From: Luteibacter jiangsuensis
GTDB taxonomy: Bacteria > Pseudomonadota > Gammaproteobacteria > Xanthomonadales > Rhodanobacteraceae
Direction: 5' to 3'
Assembly (NCBI RefSeq): GCF_011742555.1
Contig: NZ_JAAQQR010000009.1
Span: 93,664-157,663, forward strand
DNA length: 64,000 nucleotides
Shown here: positions 17,435 to 25,935 of the stretch, piece after piece
Numbering within the stretch: the stretch's first letter is position 1
Layout of the letters: each line of letters begins with the position of its first letter
The notes under the pieces: generated by a model
Database searches by the model: none
Told to the model about the DNA's origin: nothing
The model's input: the letters and a program-made list of their open reading frames with translations, nothing else
Program-made: the position numbers and the translations under genes

Positions 17435-18001
17435 ATGACGACTGCCAACTCATTCGCCGGGCAATTCCTCATCGCGATGCCTTCGCTGGCCGAATCGCCG
17501 TTCGCGCGCGGGGTGGCGTTTCTGTGCCAGCACGGGGACGACGGTGCCGTCGGCCTCCTGATCAACCAGATCTCCGAATATCGCCTGGGCGACGTGCTCG
17601 CACAGATGAAGCTCACCTGCGACGACCCCGAAATTGCCGACTACCCGGTGCTCATCGGCGGGCCGGTGCAGCAGGAACGCGGATTCGTGCTCCATCGCGA
17701 GCCCGGCAACTGGGACTCCAGCTATCGCGTCAACGACGACTGGTCCGTGACCACCTCGCGCGACATCCTGGTGGCCATGGCCGCCGGCGAAGGCCCGCGT
17801 CGTGCCGTGGTCACGCTGGGCTATGCGGGTTGGGACGCCGGGCAACTCGAACAGGAAGTGATGGACAACGCGTGGCTCACCACGCGAGCGGACGAACACA
17901 TCGTGTTCGACACTCCCATCGACGAGCGCTGGCTGGCCGCAGCCCGCAAGCTCGGCGTGCACGATCCGTCCCAGTTGACCGGCTACGCCGGTCACGCCTG
18001 A
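17435..18001 (+). CDS. yqgE: YqgE/AlgH family protein
   Basis: The 188-residue protein starts MTTANSFAGQFLIAMPSL and has family landmarks GAVGLLINQ, VLIGGPVQQERGFVLH and TLGYAGWDAGQLEQE. YqgE/AlgH is widely conserved; its biochemical function is not settled. An upstream GTG would add two residues. A TACAAT hexamer lies six bases before the ATG and no ribosome site is evident, so a leaderless transcript is possible. ruvX follows after 13 bp, the usual pairing. Confidence 0.92.
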   Translation: MTTANSFAGQFLIAMPSLAESPFARGVAFLCQHGDDGAVGLLINQISEYRLGDVLAQMKLTCDDPEIADYPVLIGGPVQQERGFVLHREPGNWDSSYRVNDDWSVTTSRDILVAMAAGEGPRRAVVTLGYAGWDAGQLEQEVMDNAWLTTRADEHIVFDTPIDERWLAAARKLGVHDPSQLTGYAGHA

Positions 18002-18014
18002 GCCCCGCCACGCG

Positions 18015-18434
18015 ATGAGCTGCCTGTTCGGATTCGACGTCGGCACCAAGATAGTCGGCGTCGCCGTCGGCAATCGCCTGACCGGCACCGCGCGGGCTCT
18101 TGCCGCCGTACCGGTGCGCGATGGCGAACCCGACTGGCAGACCCTGGACGCGCTCCGCCGCGAATGGCTGCCCGCGGAACTGGTCGTGGGCCTTCCGCTC
18201 GACAACGACGGAAAAGAGCAGCCGATGACGCGTACGGCGCGACGCTTCGCGGACCGCGTCGCCGAACGTTATGCCCTTCCCGTCGCCCTCGCCGACGAGC
18301 GCATGAGTTCGCAGGAAGCCGCCCGCCGCTTCGCCGCCGGCCGCGCCGCCGGCACGCGCAAGCGTTCCGATGCAAAGTCGATCGACGCGGAAGCAGCGGC
18401 CGTCATTCTCGAGTCCTACCTCGTGCAGGCATGA
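18015..18434 (+). CDS. ruvX: Holliday junction resolvase / pre-16S rRNA nuclease RuvX (YqgF)
   Basis: The 139-residue RNase H-fold protein shows FGFDVGTKIVGVAVG with the catalytic Asp, VVGLPLDNDGKEQ, ADERMSSQEA and a C-terminal DAEAAAVILESYL. In E. coli YqgF takes part in 16S rRNA 5' maturation, and a resolvase activity has been proposed. It probably forms one unit with yqgE and may read into pyrB 78 bp further on. pyrR, found here in Pseudomonas, is absent. Confidence 0.92.
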   Translation: MSCLFGFDVGTKIVGVAVGNRLTGTARALAAVPVRDGEPDWQTLDALRREWLPAELVVGLPLDNDGKEQPMTRTARRFADRVAERYALPVALADERMSSQEAARRFAAGRAAGTRKRSDAKSIDAEAAAVILESYLVQA

Positions 18435-18512
18435 CCGGAATCCACACCGCCAGTACCATGCCGGCAGATCCGCCTTGCTCCATTTCGCCATCTCCTTCGT
18501 TCTGAGGACGTC

Positions 18513-19439
18513 ATGTCACAACGCCTGCGCCACCTGACCACCCTCGAGAACCTGCCCCGCGAAGCCATCGAACGCCTCCTCGACCGGGCGAACAGCATGC
18601 GCGAGGCCACGGCGCACGGCACCCGCAAGCTCGACCTATTGGCCGGCCGCACGGTGCTCAACCTCTTCTTCGAACCGTCCACCCGCACACGCACCTCGTT
18701 CGAACTGGCCGCACGCCGGCTTGGCGCGGACGTCGTCAATTTCGACATCGGATTTTCCTCCACCGCCAAGGGCGAGGAACTGTTCGACACGCTGCACACG
18801 CTGGAAGCGATGCACCTGGACACGATCGTCGTGCGGCACAAGGAATCCGGCACGCCCGAGTCGCTGGTTCGCCACGCCATGAGCGGCGTCTCCGTGGTGA
18901 ATGCCGGCGACGGCAATCGCGCCCACCCCACCCAGGGTCTGCTGGACGCGCTCACCATTCGCAACCATCACCCGGACTTCCGCAAGCTGCGCATCGTCAT
19001 CTGCGGCGACGTGCGCCATTCGCGCGTGGCCCGCTCCGACGTGCACGCGTTCACTGCGCTCGGTGCGCGCGACGTGCGCATCGTGGGGCCGTCCGCCTTG
19101 CTGCCCGCGGAGTCGGAGCTGAGCGGCGTCACCTTCCACGAGGACTTCGACGAGGCGATCGAGGGGGCCCATGCCGTCATCATGCTGCGCCTCCAGAAAG
19201 AGCGCATGGCGGCTACGGATCTCCCCGATGAGGCGGCCTACTTCGAGCGCTACGGCCTGGACTGCCGGCGCCTTGCCAGGGCAGCCAAGGGCTGCCTCGT
19301 GATGCATCCCGGCCCGATCAACCGCGGTATCGAGATCGCCTCGGACGTCGCGGATGGCGCCCAGTCCCGCATCCTCGAACAGGTGGGCAACGGTGTCTTC
19401 GTGCGCATGGCGGTGCTGGCCGAGGTCATGGGCCGCTAG
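18513..19439 (+). CDS. pyrB: aspartate carbamoyltransferase catalytic subunit
   Basis: PyrB makes N-carbamoyl-L-aspartate from carbamoyl phosphate and aspartate, an early step of pyrimidine synthesis. The 308-residue protein has the carbamoyl-phosphate loop EPSTRTRTSFE (about residues 54-64), AHPTQGLLDALT and MHPGPINRGIEI. No pyrI, or pyrC-like inactive partner gene, follows; the next gene is an unrelated lipoprotein. The order yqgE-ruvX-pyrB matches Pseudomonas. Confidence 0.96.
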   Translation: MSQRLRHLTTLENLPREAIERLLDRANSMREATAHGTRKLDLLAGRTVLNLFFEPSTRTRTSFELAARRLGADVVNFDIGFSSTAKGEELFDTLHTLEAMHLDTIVVRHKESGTPESLVRHAMSGVSVVNAGDGNRAHPTQGLLDALTIRNHHPDFRKLRIVICGDVRHSRVARSDVHAFTALGARDVRIVGPSALLPAESELSGVTFHEDFDEAIEGAHAVIMLRLQKERMAATDLPDEAAYFERYGLDCRRLARAAKGCLVMHPGPINRGIEIASDVADGAQSRILEQVGNGVFVRMAVLAEVMGR

Positions 19440-19558
19440 GCGGCAGCCGCTCCTCGTCGCAGGATTTTGCGGACAGACCGCCGTGCCGGCGCCTGCGGGC
19501 GCCGCGCTTCCGGCATAATGGCCGGACCAAGGGACCAAACCGGACAATGGGATACACA

Positions 19559-21307
19559 ATGCGACCGACGAAGCGACTCATCGCGCTCGGCCTCGCCAGC
19601 GTTTTGCTGGCGGCCTGCGGCCACAAGGACAAGGACGCCCCGCTGGCCTTCGTGCCGGCCGACACGCCTTACGTTCTGGCGAGCCTCGACAAGCTCGACG
19701 ACGACGCCTACGAGGCGCTGTTGACGCAGGCCAATGCGGAACTTCCGGGCGAAGTCGCCCAGATGAAGTCCCTCGCGCAAGACCTCGAGGGCAAGGGCAA
19801 CGCCGAGGCAGCCCGCCTGCTCAAGGCCTTTGCCGCCGAATTCGACGGCAAGACGGCCGAGGCGGCCTTGAAGAACATGGGCCTCGACGTGAAGACGGGC
19901 TCGGCCATCTACGGCCTGGGCCTCAGCCCCGTCGTCCGTGTGGCGCTCGCCGATCCCGCCGCCTGGGACGCCTTCGTGGGCCGTCTCGAAACCGCCTACG
20001 GCAAGAAGCTGGACACCGCCGACGCCGGCGGCCAGGCGTATCGCCACGTCACGCTCGCGGACTCGGGTATCCAGTTGATCATCGCCACCGTGGGCAAGCA
20101 GGCGGTGGTGTCGCTCCTGCCGGCGGATGCCGCGCAGCCGTCCATCCGTCAGGCGCTCGGCGCAGACCGGCCGGCGAAAAGCCTCCAGGAAGACGGCCGC
20201 CTTGCCGACCTGGCCAAGGACAAGGGTTACAAGGATTACGCGGTGGGTCAGGTCGACCTTACCCGTCTGCTGCCCCTCGTCGCCACGGGCAAGGACCCCT
20301 TGTTCGCCGCATACCTGAAACAGCAGTCCGCCAAGACGGGCGAGCCCGTGCCGGTTCCGGCACCGAGCTGCGTGCCGGAAGCCACCCGCATCGCTTCCCG
20401 CATTCCGTCGCTCAGCTTCGGCTACACCCGCCTCGACATGCACCATCAGGAACAGCGAGTCGACGTCGCGCTGGCCGACGATATCGTCAAGGCATTCTCC
20501 GGGCTCAAGGTCGAGGTTCCGGGCCTGGGCAACGACGCCAATGGTCCGTTCGACATCAGCGTCGCGCTGCCGGTCGAACAGATCCGTACGTTCTTCACGG
20601 CGCAGGCCGATGCCGTCGCTGCCAAGCCGTTCGAATGCCCGGCCTTCGTAAGCATGAACGATGGCTTCGCCAAGCTGGGCTCCACGATGCAGCAGGCTGC
20701 CATTCCGCCGCTCGGCGACGTGCGTGGCGTGCGCATCGTGCTGGACTCCTTCAAGCCGGCCGCCGCCGGTCAGCAGATGCCTGCCATCACGGGCCGCGTG
20801 CTGCTTGCCACGCGCAACCCGGCCGGCCTGCTCGCGATGGGCCAGGCCATGCTCGGTGGCGACTTCAAGCTGGCCGGCGACGGCAAGCCCGCCCCGCTGC
20901 CGCAGAACATCACCGGCATGCTCGGCATGCCCGGCTGGGCCGCCATGAATGGCCAGGCCATCGCGGTGGGCCTCGGCCAGGGTGAGGACGGCAAGCTGGA
21001 CGAAATGCTCATGGGCGCCATTGGCGACGCGGGCCGCATCAGCCGCCTGCACCTCAATGGCGACATGTATCGCGCATGGGTCGACGTCATGGCGGACAAG
21101 GCGCAGGCCTACGCCAGTTCCATGGCGGAAGTCGCGGGCGCCGACGGCGCACCGGACGACCAGGCCGCCCAGGCATCGGCTGCAGAGCGTTCGAAAATGC
21201 AGTTCGAAGCCATGAAGGCGCAGGCAGCCCGCATCGTGCAGGTGTCTGGCGAGGCGCACGTGGACGAGAAAGGCCTCGTGATGTCCGGCGCCGTCGAATA
21301 CAAGTAA
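19559..21307 (+). CDS. large lipoprotein of unknown function
   Basis: The 582-residue protein begins MRPTKRLIALGLASVLLAACG, a clear lipoprotein signal with LAAC lipobox, so it is lipidated and probably outer-membrane anchored. The rest is soluble, Ala- and Gly-rich, and contains several short TVP/VGR-like strands but no domain I can name. An ATG four codons earlier is possible; I prefer this one for signal-peptide length and the GGGA ahead of it. A strong terminator follows, and the gene is separated from pyrB by a GC-rich inverted repeat, so it is likely a single-gene unit. Confidence 0.8.
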   Translation: MRPTKRLIALGLASVLLAACGHKDKDAPLAFVPADTPYVLASLDKLDDDAYEALLTQANAELPGEVAQMKSLAQDLEGKGNAEAARLLKAFAAEFDGKTAEAALKNMGLDVKTGSAIYGLGLSPVVRVALADPAAWDAFVGRLETAYGKKLDTADAGGQAYRHVTLADSGIQLIIATVGKQAVVSLLPADAAQPSIRQALGADRPAKSLQEDGRLADLAKDKGYKDYAVGQVDLTRLLPLVATGKDPLFAAYLKQQSAKTGEPVPVPAPSCVPEATRIASRIPSLSFGYTRLDMHHQEQRVDVALADDIVKAFSGLKVEVPGLGNDANGPFDISVALPVEQIRTFFTAQADAVAAKPFECPAFVSMNDGFAKLGSTMQQAAIPPLGDVRGVRIVLDSFKPAAAGQQMPAITGRVLLATRNPAGLLAMGQAMLGGDFKLAGDGKPAPLPQNITGMLGMPGWAAMNGQAIAVGLGQGEDGKLDEMLMGAIGDAGRISRLHLNGDMYRAWVDVMADKAQAYASSMAEVAGADGAPDDQAAQASAAERSKMQFEAMKAQAARIVQVSGEAHVDEKGLVMSGAVEYK

Positions 21308-21332
21308 ACCGTTCCACTGCAGGCACAACGAG

Positions 21333-21368
21333 GTGGGAAGCGCGGTCGCGCGCTTCCCACTTTTTGTT
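21333..21368 (+). terminator. rho-independent terminator of the lipoprotein gene
   Basis: The stem GTGGGAAGCGCG pairs with CGCGCTTCCCAC around a short loop and is followed by TTTTTGTTT. It ends 61 bp after the stop codon. Confidence 0.9.
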
Positions 21369-21517
21369 TGTGGAGCCTTCTTGACGATCCTGAACGGCCC
21401 GGATTTCCCGGCACGAATCGTTCACGGTTGCACTGTTTCCATGAGCCCCGCGAACCGGCAGCCACAGTGCGTGGCGCCATCGCCAGACCCATTCAGTGCG
21501 AAAACAAGGAGTCACCC

Positions 21518-21883
21518 ATGAACCACGCCAACCTCCGTAAGGCCCTGTTCGCTGCCGCTCTCGTTGCCGGTCTCGGCACGGTTCCCTTCGCTCAGGTGTA
21601 CGCGCAGGACTCCTCGGCGGCCATGTCGAAGGGCGACAACCAGACCGTCGCCGGCAAGGCGGACGACGCCTGGATCACCACGAAGGTCAAGTCCGAGTTC
21701 GCCACGACGAAAAACGTGAAGGCCACCGACATCTCGGTGGATACCAAGGACGGCATGGTCACCCTGACCGGCACCGTGGCGACCGCCGCCGAGAAGAGCA
21801 AGGCCGAGCATGTTGCCAAGAGCGTGAAGGGCGTGAAGAGCGTCGACGCCAGCGGCCTGACTGTCTCGGCTGCGGCCAAGTAA
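21518..21883 (+). CDS. periplasmic BON-domain protein (OsmY-like)
   Basis: The 121-residue precursor has a signal peptide (LFAAALVAGLGTVPFAQVYA) and one BON domain: DDAWITTKVKSEFATTK, then DGMVTLTGTVATAAEK and HVAKSVKGVKSVD. BON proteins bind membranes or envelope components and are often induced by osmotic or envelope stress. AAGGAG lies seven bases before the ATG. Strong terminators lie on both sides, so it is monocistronic. Confidence 0.88.
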   Translation: MNHANLRKALFAAALVAGLGTVPFAQVYAQDSSAAMSKGDNQTVAGKADDAWITTKVKSEFATTKNVKATDISVDTKDGMVTLTGTVATAAEKSKAEHVAKSVKGVKSVDASGLTVSAAAK

Positions 21884-21903
21884 GCCCTTTCGAAGGGCGA
21901 ATG

Positions 21904-21936
21904 AAAAGGGAGCCTCGCGGCTCCCTTTTCTTTTTT
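21904..21936. terminator. bidirectional terminator between BON gene and pilU
   Basis: AAAAGGGAGCC and GGCTCCCTTTT form the stem with loop TCGC. T-rich tracts follow on both strands, so it can end both the BON-protein transcript and the converging pilU transcript. Confidence 0.9.
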
Positions 21937-21950
21937 GTGGGTGGATTACC

Positions 21951-23114
21951 TCAACGATGCAGCATGCCGCCGAAGGAATCGCGGTCGTTGCCCTTGTCGA
22001 TCTCCACGCCTTCCAGGCCCTGCGACAGCGTGTGCGCGTCGCCGCCCTGGGCCAGCTTGATGCGAAGGCGCACCTCGTTGGAACTGTCCGCGTGGCGCAG
22101 CGCGTCCTCGTACGAGATTTCGCCTGCGTGATAGAGCTCCACCAGGCTCTGGTCGAACGTGCGCATGCCGAGCTGGTTCGAATCGCGCATCAGTTCCTTC
22201 AGCTTGTGGATCTCGCCTTGGCGGATGTAGTCCTGCGCAAGCGGCGTGCCGAGCAGGACTTCCACTGCCACGCGACGGGCCTTGCCGTCCGGCGTGGGAA
22301 TGAGCTGCTGCGCCACGATGCCCTTCAGATTGAGGGAAAGATCCATGAAGAGCTGCTGGCGGCGGTCTTCGGGGAAGAAATGCAGGATGCGGTCGAGCGC
22401 CTGGTTGGCGTTGTTCGCATGCAGCGTGCACAGACACAGGTGGCCCGTTTCCGAGAAGTTGATGGCGTGTTCCATCGTCTCGCGCGTACGTACTTCGCCG
22501 ATCATGATCACGTCCGGCGCCTGGCGCAGGGTGTTCTTCAAGGCATTTTCCCAGCTGTCGGTATCGATGCCGAGTTCGCGCTGGGTGATGATGCAACCTT
22601 CGTGCTTGTGCACGTACTCGATCGGGTCTTCGATGGTGATGATGTGGCCCGTGGAGTTCTGGTTGCGGTAGCCGATCATCGACGCCAGCGAGGTCGACTT
22701 ACCGGTACCCGTGCCGCCGACGAAGATGATGATGCCGCGCTTGGTCATCGCCAGCTGCTTGATGATCGGCGGCAGGCTCAGTTCTTCTGGCGTGGGAATC
22801 TTCGATTCGATACGGCGCAGCACCATGCCCACGCAGTTGCGCTGGTAGAAGCACGACACGCGGAACCGCCCGATGCCCGAGGCGCTGATCGCAAACTGGC
22901 ACTCGTGGGTTTTCTCGAACTCCTCGCGCTGGGCGGGCGTCATCACGTTCAGCACCATGTCGCGCGACTGCTGCGCCGACAACGGGCTCTGCGTGATGGG
23001 CACGATGCGCCCCTGCACCTTCATGGAAGGAGCGACACCGGCGGTGATGAACAGGTCGGAGGCCTGCTTGTGCACCATCAGCTTGAGGAAGGAGGTGAAA
23101 TCGAAGTCGCTCAT
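21951..23114 (-). CDS. pilU: PilU, type IV pilus retraction ATPase
   Basis: The 387-residue hexameric ATPase works with PilT in pilus retraction. It has the Walker A FVGGTGTGKSTSLAS, the Asp box ITIEDPIEYVHKHEG, the Walker B region DVIMIGEVRTRETM and the His box TGHLCLCTLHANN. The C-terminal tail after about residue 350 is extended, as usual in PilU. Start MSDFDFTSFLKLM is chosen over an upstream in-frame codon because it fits the family; no clear ribosome site is visible. It follows pilT by 163 bp containing two short inverted repeats. Confidence 0.95.
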   Translation of the reverse strand: MSDFDFTSFLKLMVHKQASDLFITAGVAPSMKVQGRIVPITQSPLSAQQSRDMVLNVMTPAQREEFEKTHECQFAISASGIGRFRVSCFYQRNCVGMVLRRIESKIPTPEELSLPPIIKQLAMTKRGIIIFVGGTGTGKSTSLASMIGYRNQNSTGHIITIEDPIEYVHKHEGCIITQRELGIDTDSWENALKNTLRQAPDVIMIGEVRTRETMEHAINFSETGHLCLCTLHANNANQALDRILHFFPEDRRQQLFMDLSLNLKGIVAQQLIPTPDGKARRVAVEVLLGTPLAQDYIRQGEIHKLKELMRDSNQLGMRTFDQSLVELYHAGEISYEDALRHADSSNEVRLRIKLAQGGDAHTLSQGLEGVEIDKGNDRDSFGGMLHR

Positions 23115-23277
23115 GGGAGGGTCCGTAAAATTGCGTAAGTTGGCCCCGGCTACGCCGGGGCTATCGTGAAGCGTGAACCGTAAGCAAAGCCCGCCAACCC
23201 TTCTCCTTGATCTCAGCTTACTCTTCCCAGCGGCCACCGGCCGCGACTCACAGGCCCGTAAGGGCCGACTCACGCCC

Positions 23278-24315
23278 CTACCGGAACCCTTCCTTGTTCT
23301 TGGCATAGGTGGAGGCTTCCTGCCGGGTGATGAGGCCGCGCTTCACCAGGTCGGCGAGGTTCTGGTCGAGGGTCTGCATGCCGTACTGCTGGCCGGTCTG
23401 GATGGCCGAGTACATCTGCGCCACCTTGTCTTCGCGGATCAGGTTACGGATGGCGGGGATACCCACCATGATCTCGTGTGCCGCCGTGCGACCGCCGCCC
23501 ACCTTCTTGAGCAGCGACTGCGAGATGACGGCACGGAGCGATTCGGAGAGCATCGAACGGACCATGGGCTTCTCGCCAGCCGGGAACACGTCGATGATGC
23601 GGTCGATGGTTTTCGCCGCCGACGAGGTGTGCAGGGTGCCGAAAACCAGGTGGCCGGTTTCCGCGGCGGTGAGCGCGAGGCGAATGGTCTCCAGATCGCG
23701 AAGCTCGCCGACCAGGATGTAATCGGGATCTTCGCGCAGGGCCGAGCGCAATGCCTCGTTGAAGCCGTGCGTATCGCGATGGACCTCGCGCTGGTTCACC
23801 AGGCACTTCTGCGAGGTGTGCACGAATTCGATCGGGTCCTCGACCGTGAGGATGTGCCCGTATTCGTTCTTGTTCACGTGGTCAACCATGGCCGCCAGCG
23901 TGGTCGACTTGCCGGAACCCGTGGGGCCCGTCACCAGGATCAGGCCCTGCGGCTGCTCGATCAGTTCGCGGAAGATCTTCGGCGCGCCGAGGTCTTCCAG
24001 GGTCAGCACTTCCGAGGGAATGGTACGGAACACGCCGCCGGCGCCGCGGTTGTGGTTGAACGCGTTGACACGGAAGCGGGCCAGGCCGGGAATCTCGAAG
24101 GAGAAGTCGACTTCGAGGAATTCCTCGTAATCGCGCCGCTGCTTGTCCGACATGATGTCGTAGATCAGCGAATGGACCTGCTTGTGCTCGAGGGGCGGAA
24201 TATTGATGCGCCGGACGTCGCCGTCGACGCGGATCATCGGCGGCAGACCCGCGGAGAGGTGCAGGTCGGAGGCCTTGTTCTTCACGGAGAAGGCAAGGAG
24301 TTCGGCGATATCCAT
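23278..24315 (-). CDS. pilT: PilT, twitching motility retraction ATPase
   Basis: The 345-residue protein powers pilus retraction. It starts MDIAELLAFSVKNKASDLHL and has Walker A VTGPTGSGKSTTLA, Asp box TVEDPIEFVHTSQ, Walker B DYILVGELRDLETI, His box TGHLVFGTLHTSSA and the retraction motif AIRNLIREDK. It is divergent from proC. The usual yggS gene between pilT and proC in Pseudomonas is missing. Confidence 0.97.
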   Translation of the reverse strand: MDIAELLAFSVKNKASDLHLSAGLPPMIRVDGDVRRINIPPLEHKQVHSLIYDIMSDKQRRDYEEFLEVDFSFEIPGLARFRVNAFNHNRGAGGVFRTIPSEVLTLEDLGAPKIFRELIEQPQGLILVTGPTGSGKSTTLAAMVDHVNKNEYGHILTVEDPIEFVHTSQKCLVNQREVHRDTHGFNEALRSALREDPDYILVGELRDLETIRLALTAAETGHLVFGTLHTSSAAKTIDRIIDVFPAGEKPMVRSMLSESLRAVISQSLLKKVGGGRTAAHEIMVGIPAIRNLIREDKVAQMYSAIQTGQQYGMQTLDQNLADLVKRGLITRQEASTYAKNKEGFR

Positions 24316-24437
24316 TGGGGTCCCCTTTCTTGGTGGGCATAGGTAACCATGCCCGGGGGTCGGCTACAAGGGACACACCGGCCGCATCTCCATATATCCT
24401 TTCGCGTTGTGAACGAGGTCGCCTACGGAGTCACCCC

Positions 24438-25262
24438 ATGAATCGGATCGCCTTCATCGGCGGAGGCAACATGGCCACCGCGCTGATCGCCGGGCTGATC
24501 CGCCACGGCGCGCAGCCGGGCGGCATCGCGGTGGCGGAGCCGCGCGCGGAAGCCCTGCACGAGCTTTCGCGCGAATACGGGGTGGCCACGTACACGGACA
24601 ACCTGGACGCCGCCGAGGGCGCCTCCATCCTCGTCCTGGCCGTGAAACCGCAGATGCTGGCCGAGGTGTGCCGCGGGCTCCGGCCGGCCGTGCAGAAATA
24701 CCGCCCCCTGGTGATATCCATCGCCGCGGGCATCCGCGTCCACCAGATCGAGCGCTGGCTCGACACCACCCTGCCCGTGGTGCGTTGCATGCCCAACACG
24801 CCCGCCATGTATGGGGCCGGCGCCACCGCCCTCTACGCCAACGGGCGGGTCAGCGCACCGCAGCGGGCAGAGGCCCAGCACGTGCTCGATGCCGCCGGCC
24901 TCACCGTCTGGGTGCCGGAAGAAGAGCAACTCGACGTGGTCACGGCGCTGTCGGGCTCCGGTCCCGCCTACTTTTTCCTCATGGTGGAAGCGCTGGAAAA
25001 CGCCGCGTTTTCGCACGGCCTGTCCCGCGAGACGGCCCGTGCCCTGGCCGTGCAGACGGCCTTCGGTGCCGGCCGCATGCTCGTGGAAAGCGGCGAATCG
25101 GCCGCCACACTACGGCAGAGGGTGACCTCGCCGCACGGCACCACGCAAGCGGCGCTGGACAGTTTTCGCGGCGATCATTTCAACGAGATCGTCGCACGCG
25201 CCGTCGACGCCGCCCGGCGACGCGGGATCGAACTTTCCGAAGACATGGAATCCAAGACGTGA
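24438..25262 (+). CDS. proC: pyrroline-5-carboxylate reductase
   Basis: ProC reduces pyrroline-5-carboxylate to proline with NAD(P)H. The 274-residue protein has the Rossmann loop IAFIGGGNMATALIAG, MPNTPAMYGAG and the conserved block LSGSGPAYFF. The ATG follows GGAG. The stop overlaps the yggT start (GTGA), so the two are translationally coupled. Confidence 0.96.
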   Translation: MNRIAFIGGGNMATALIAGLIRHGAQPGGIAVAEPRAEALHELSREYGVATYTDNLDAAEGASILVLAVKPQMLAEVCRGLRPAVQKYRPLVISIAAGIRVHQIERWLDTTLPVVRCMPNTPAMYGAGATALYANGRVSAPQRAEAQHVLDAAGLTVWVPEEEQLDVVTALSGSGPAYFFLMVEALENAAFSHGLSRETARALAVQTAFGAGRMLVESGESAATLRQRVTSPHGTTQAALDSFRGDHFNEIVARAVDAARRRGIELSEDMESKT

Positions 25263-25834
25263 ATTACCTGACCAATGCCGGCGCACTGATCCTCCAGTTC
25301 GCTTTCGGAGCCGTCGTCACCCTGTTCGTCCTGCGGCTGCTGGCCGAGGCTTGCCGCGCGGATTTCCACAACCCGATCTGCCAGTTCCTCTACCGGTTCA
25401 CCAACCCGGTGCTGCGTCCACTGCGCAAGGCCTTGCCCAACATCCGCCGGGTGAACACGGCCGCGCTGCTGATCGTGCTGGCGCTCGAATGCCTGAAGAT
25501 GCTGCTGTTGGCGGCGCTGGCGGGCGTGGCTCCGTCGCCGCTGGGCATCCTGGTGGCCGGCATCGCCGAAACCCTCGACTTCTTCCTGCTGACCTGGATC
25601 GTTCTGGTCTTCGTCTGGTCGCTGATGAGCATGCTTTCCACCGACCGCTACCACCCCGTGGCGCGGCTGGTCTCCAGCCTGGCCGAGCCCCTGGTGCGGC
25701 CGCTGCGCGGCAGGCTCACAATCGGCGGACTCGATTTCTCGCCCACAGCGGTGCTGCTCGGCCTTTTCCTTGCGCGCATCCTAATCGTGCAGCCCTTGTC
25801 GGACTGGGGCATGAGGCTCCTCCTCGGGGCCTAA
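25259..25834 (+). CDS. yggT: YggT family integral membrane protein
   Basis: This 191-residue membrane protein contains two YGGT repeats. Each has a hydrophobic helix followed by a conserved FTNPVLRPLRKALP or LAEPLVRPLRGRL motif, giving about four membrane segments. Family function is poorly defined; links to cell shape, division and osmotic tolerance have been suggested. The start is GTG within the proC stop. A REP element follows directly. Confidence 0.9.
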   Translation: MNYLTNAGALILQFAFGAVVTLFVLRLLAEACRADFHNPICQFLYRFTNPVLRPLRKALPNIRRVNTAALLIVLALECLKMLLLAALAGVAPSPLGILVAGIAETLDFFLLTWIVLVFVWSLMSMLSTDRYHPVARLVSSLAEPLVRPLRGRLTIGGLDFSPTAVLLGLFLARILIVQPLSDWGMRLLLGA

Positions 25835-25840
25835 TGATCT

Positions 25841-25924
25841 GTGTGGGAGCCGCTTCAGCGGCGATAAGGTGCTCGCGGCAGGCTTGCCCGCTGCCGCGGG
25901 ATCGCCGCTGAAGCGGCTCCCACA
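25841..25924. repeat. REP/BIME-type palindromic repeat, family A
   Basis: GTGTGGGAGCCGCTTCAGCGG on the left is mirrored by CCGCTGAAGCGGCTCCCACA on the right, with a GC-rich centre between. It lies between the converging yggT and relA genes, six bases after the yggT stop. Confidence 0.88.
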
Positions 25925-25935
25925 ATGGTCTCAGA

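Noticed and set aside
19436..21328. A 630-codon open frame opposite the large lipoprotein gene
   Set aside because: The plus-strand gene has a clean lipoprotein signal, a terminator and normal amino acid use; the opposite frame has none of these.
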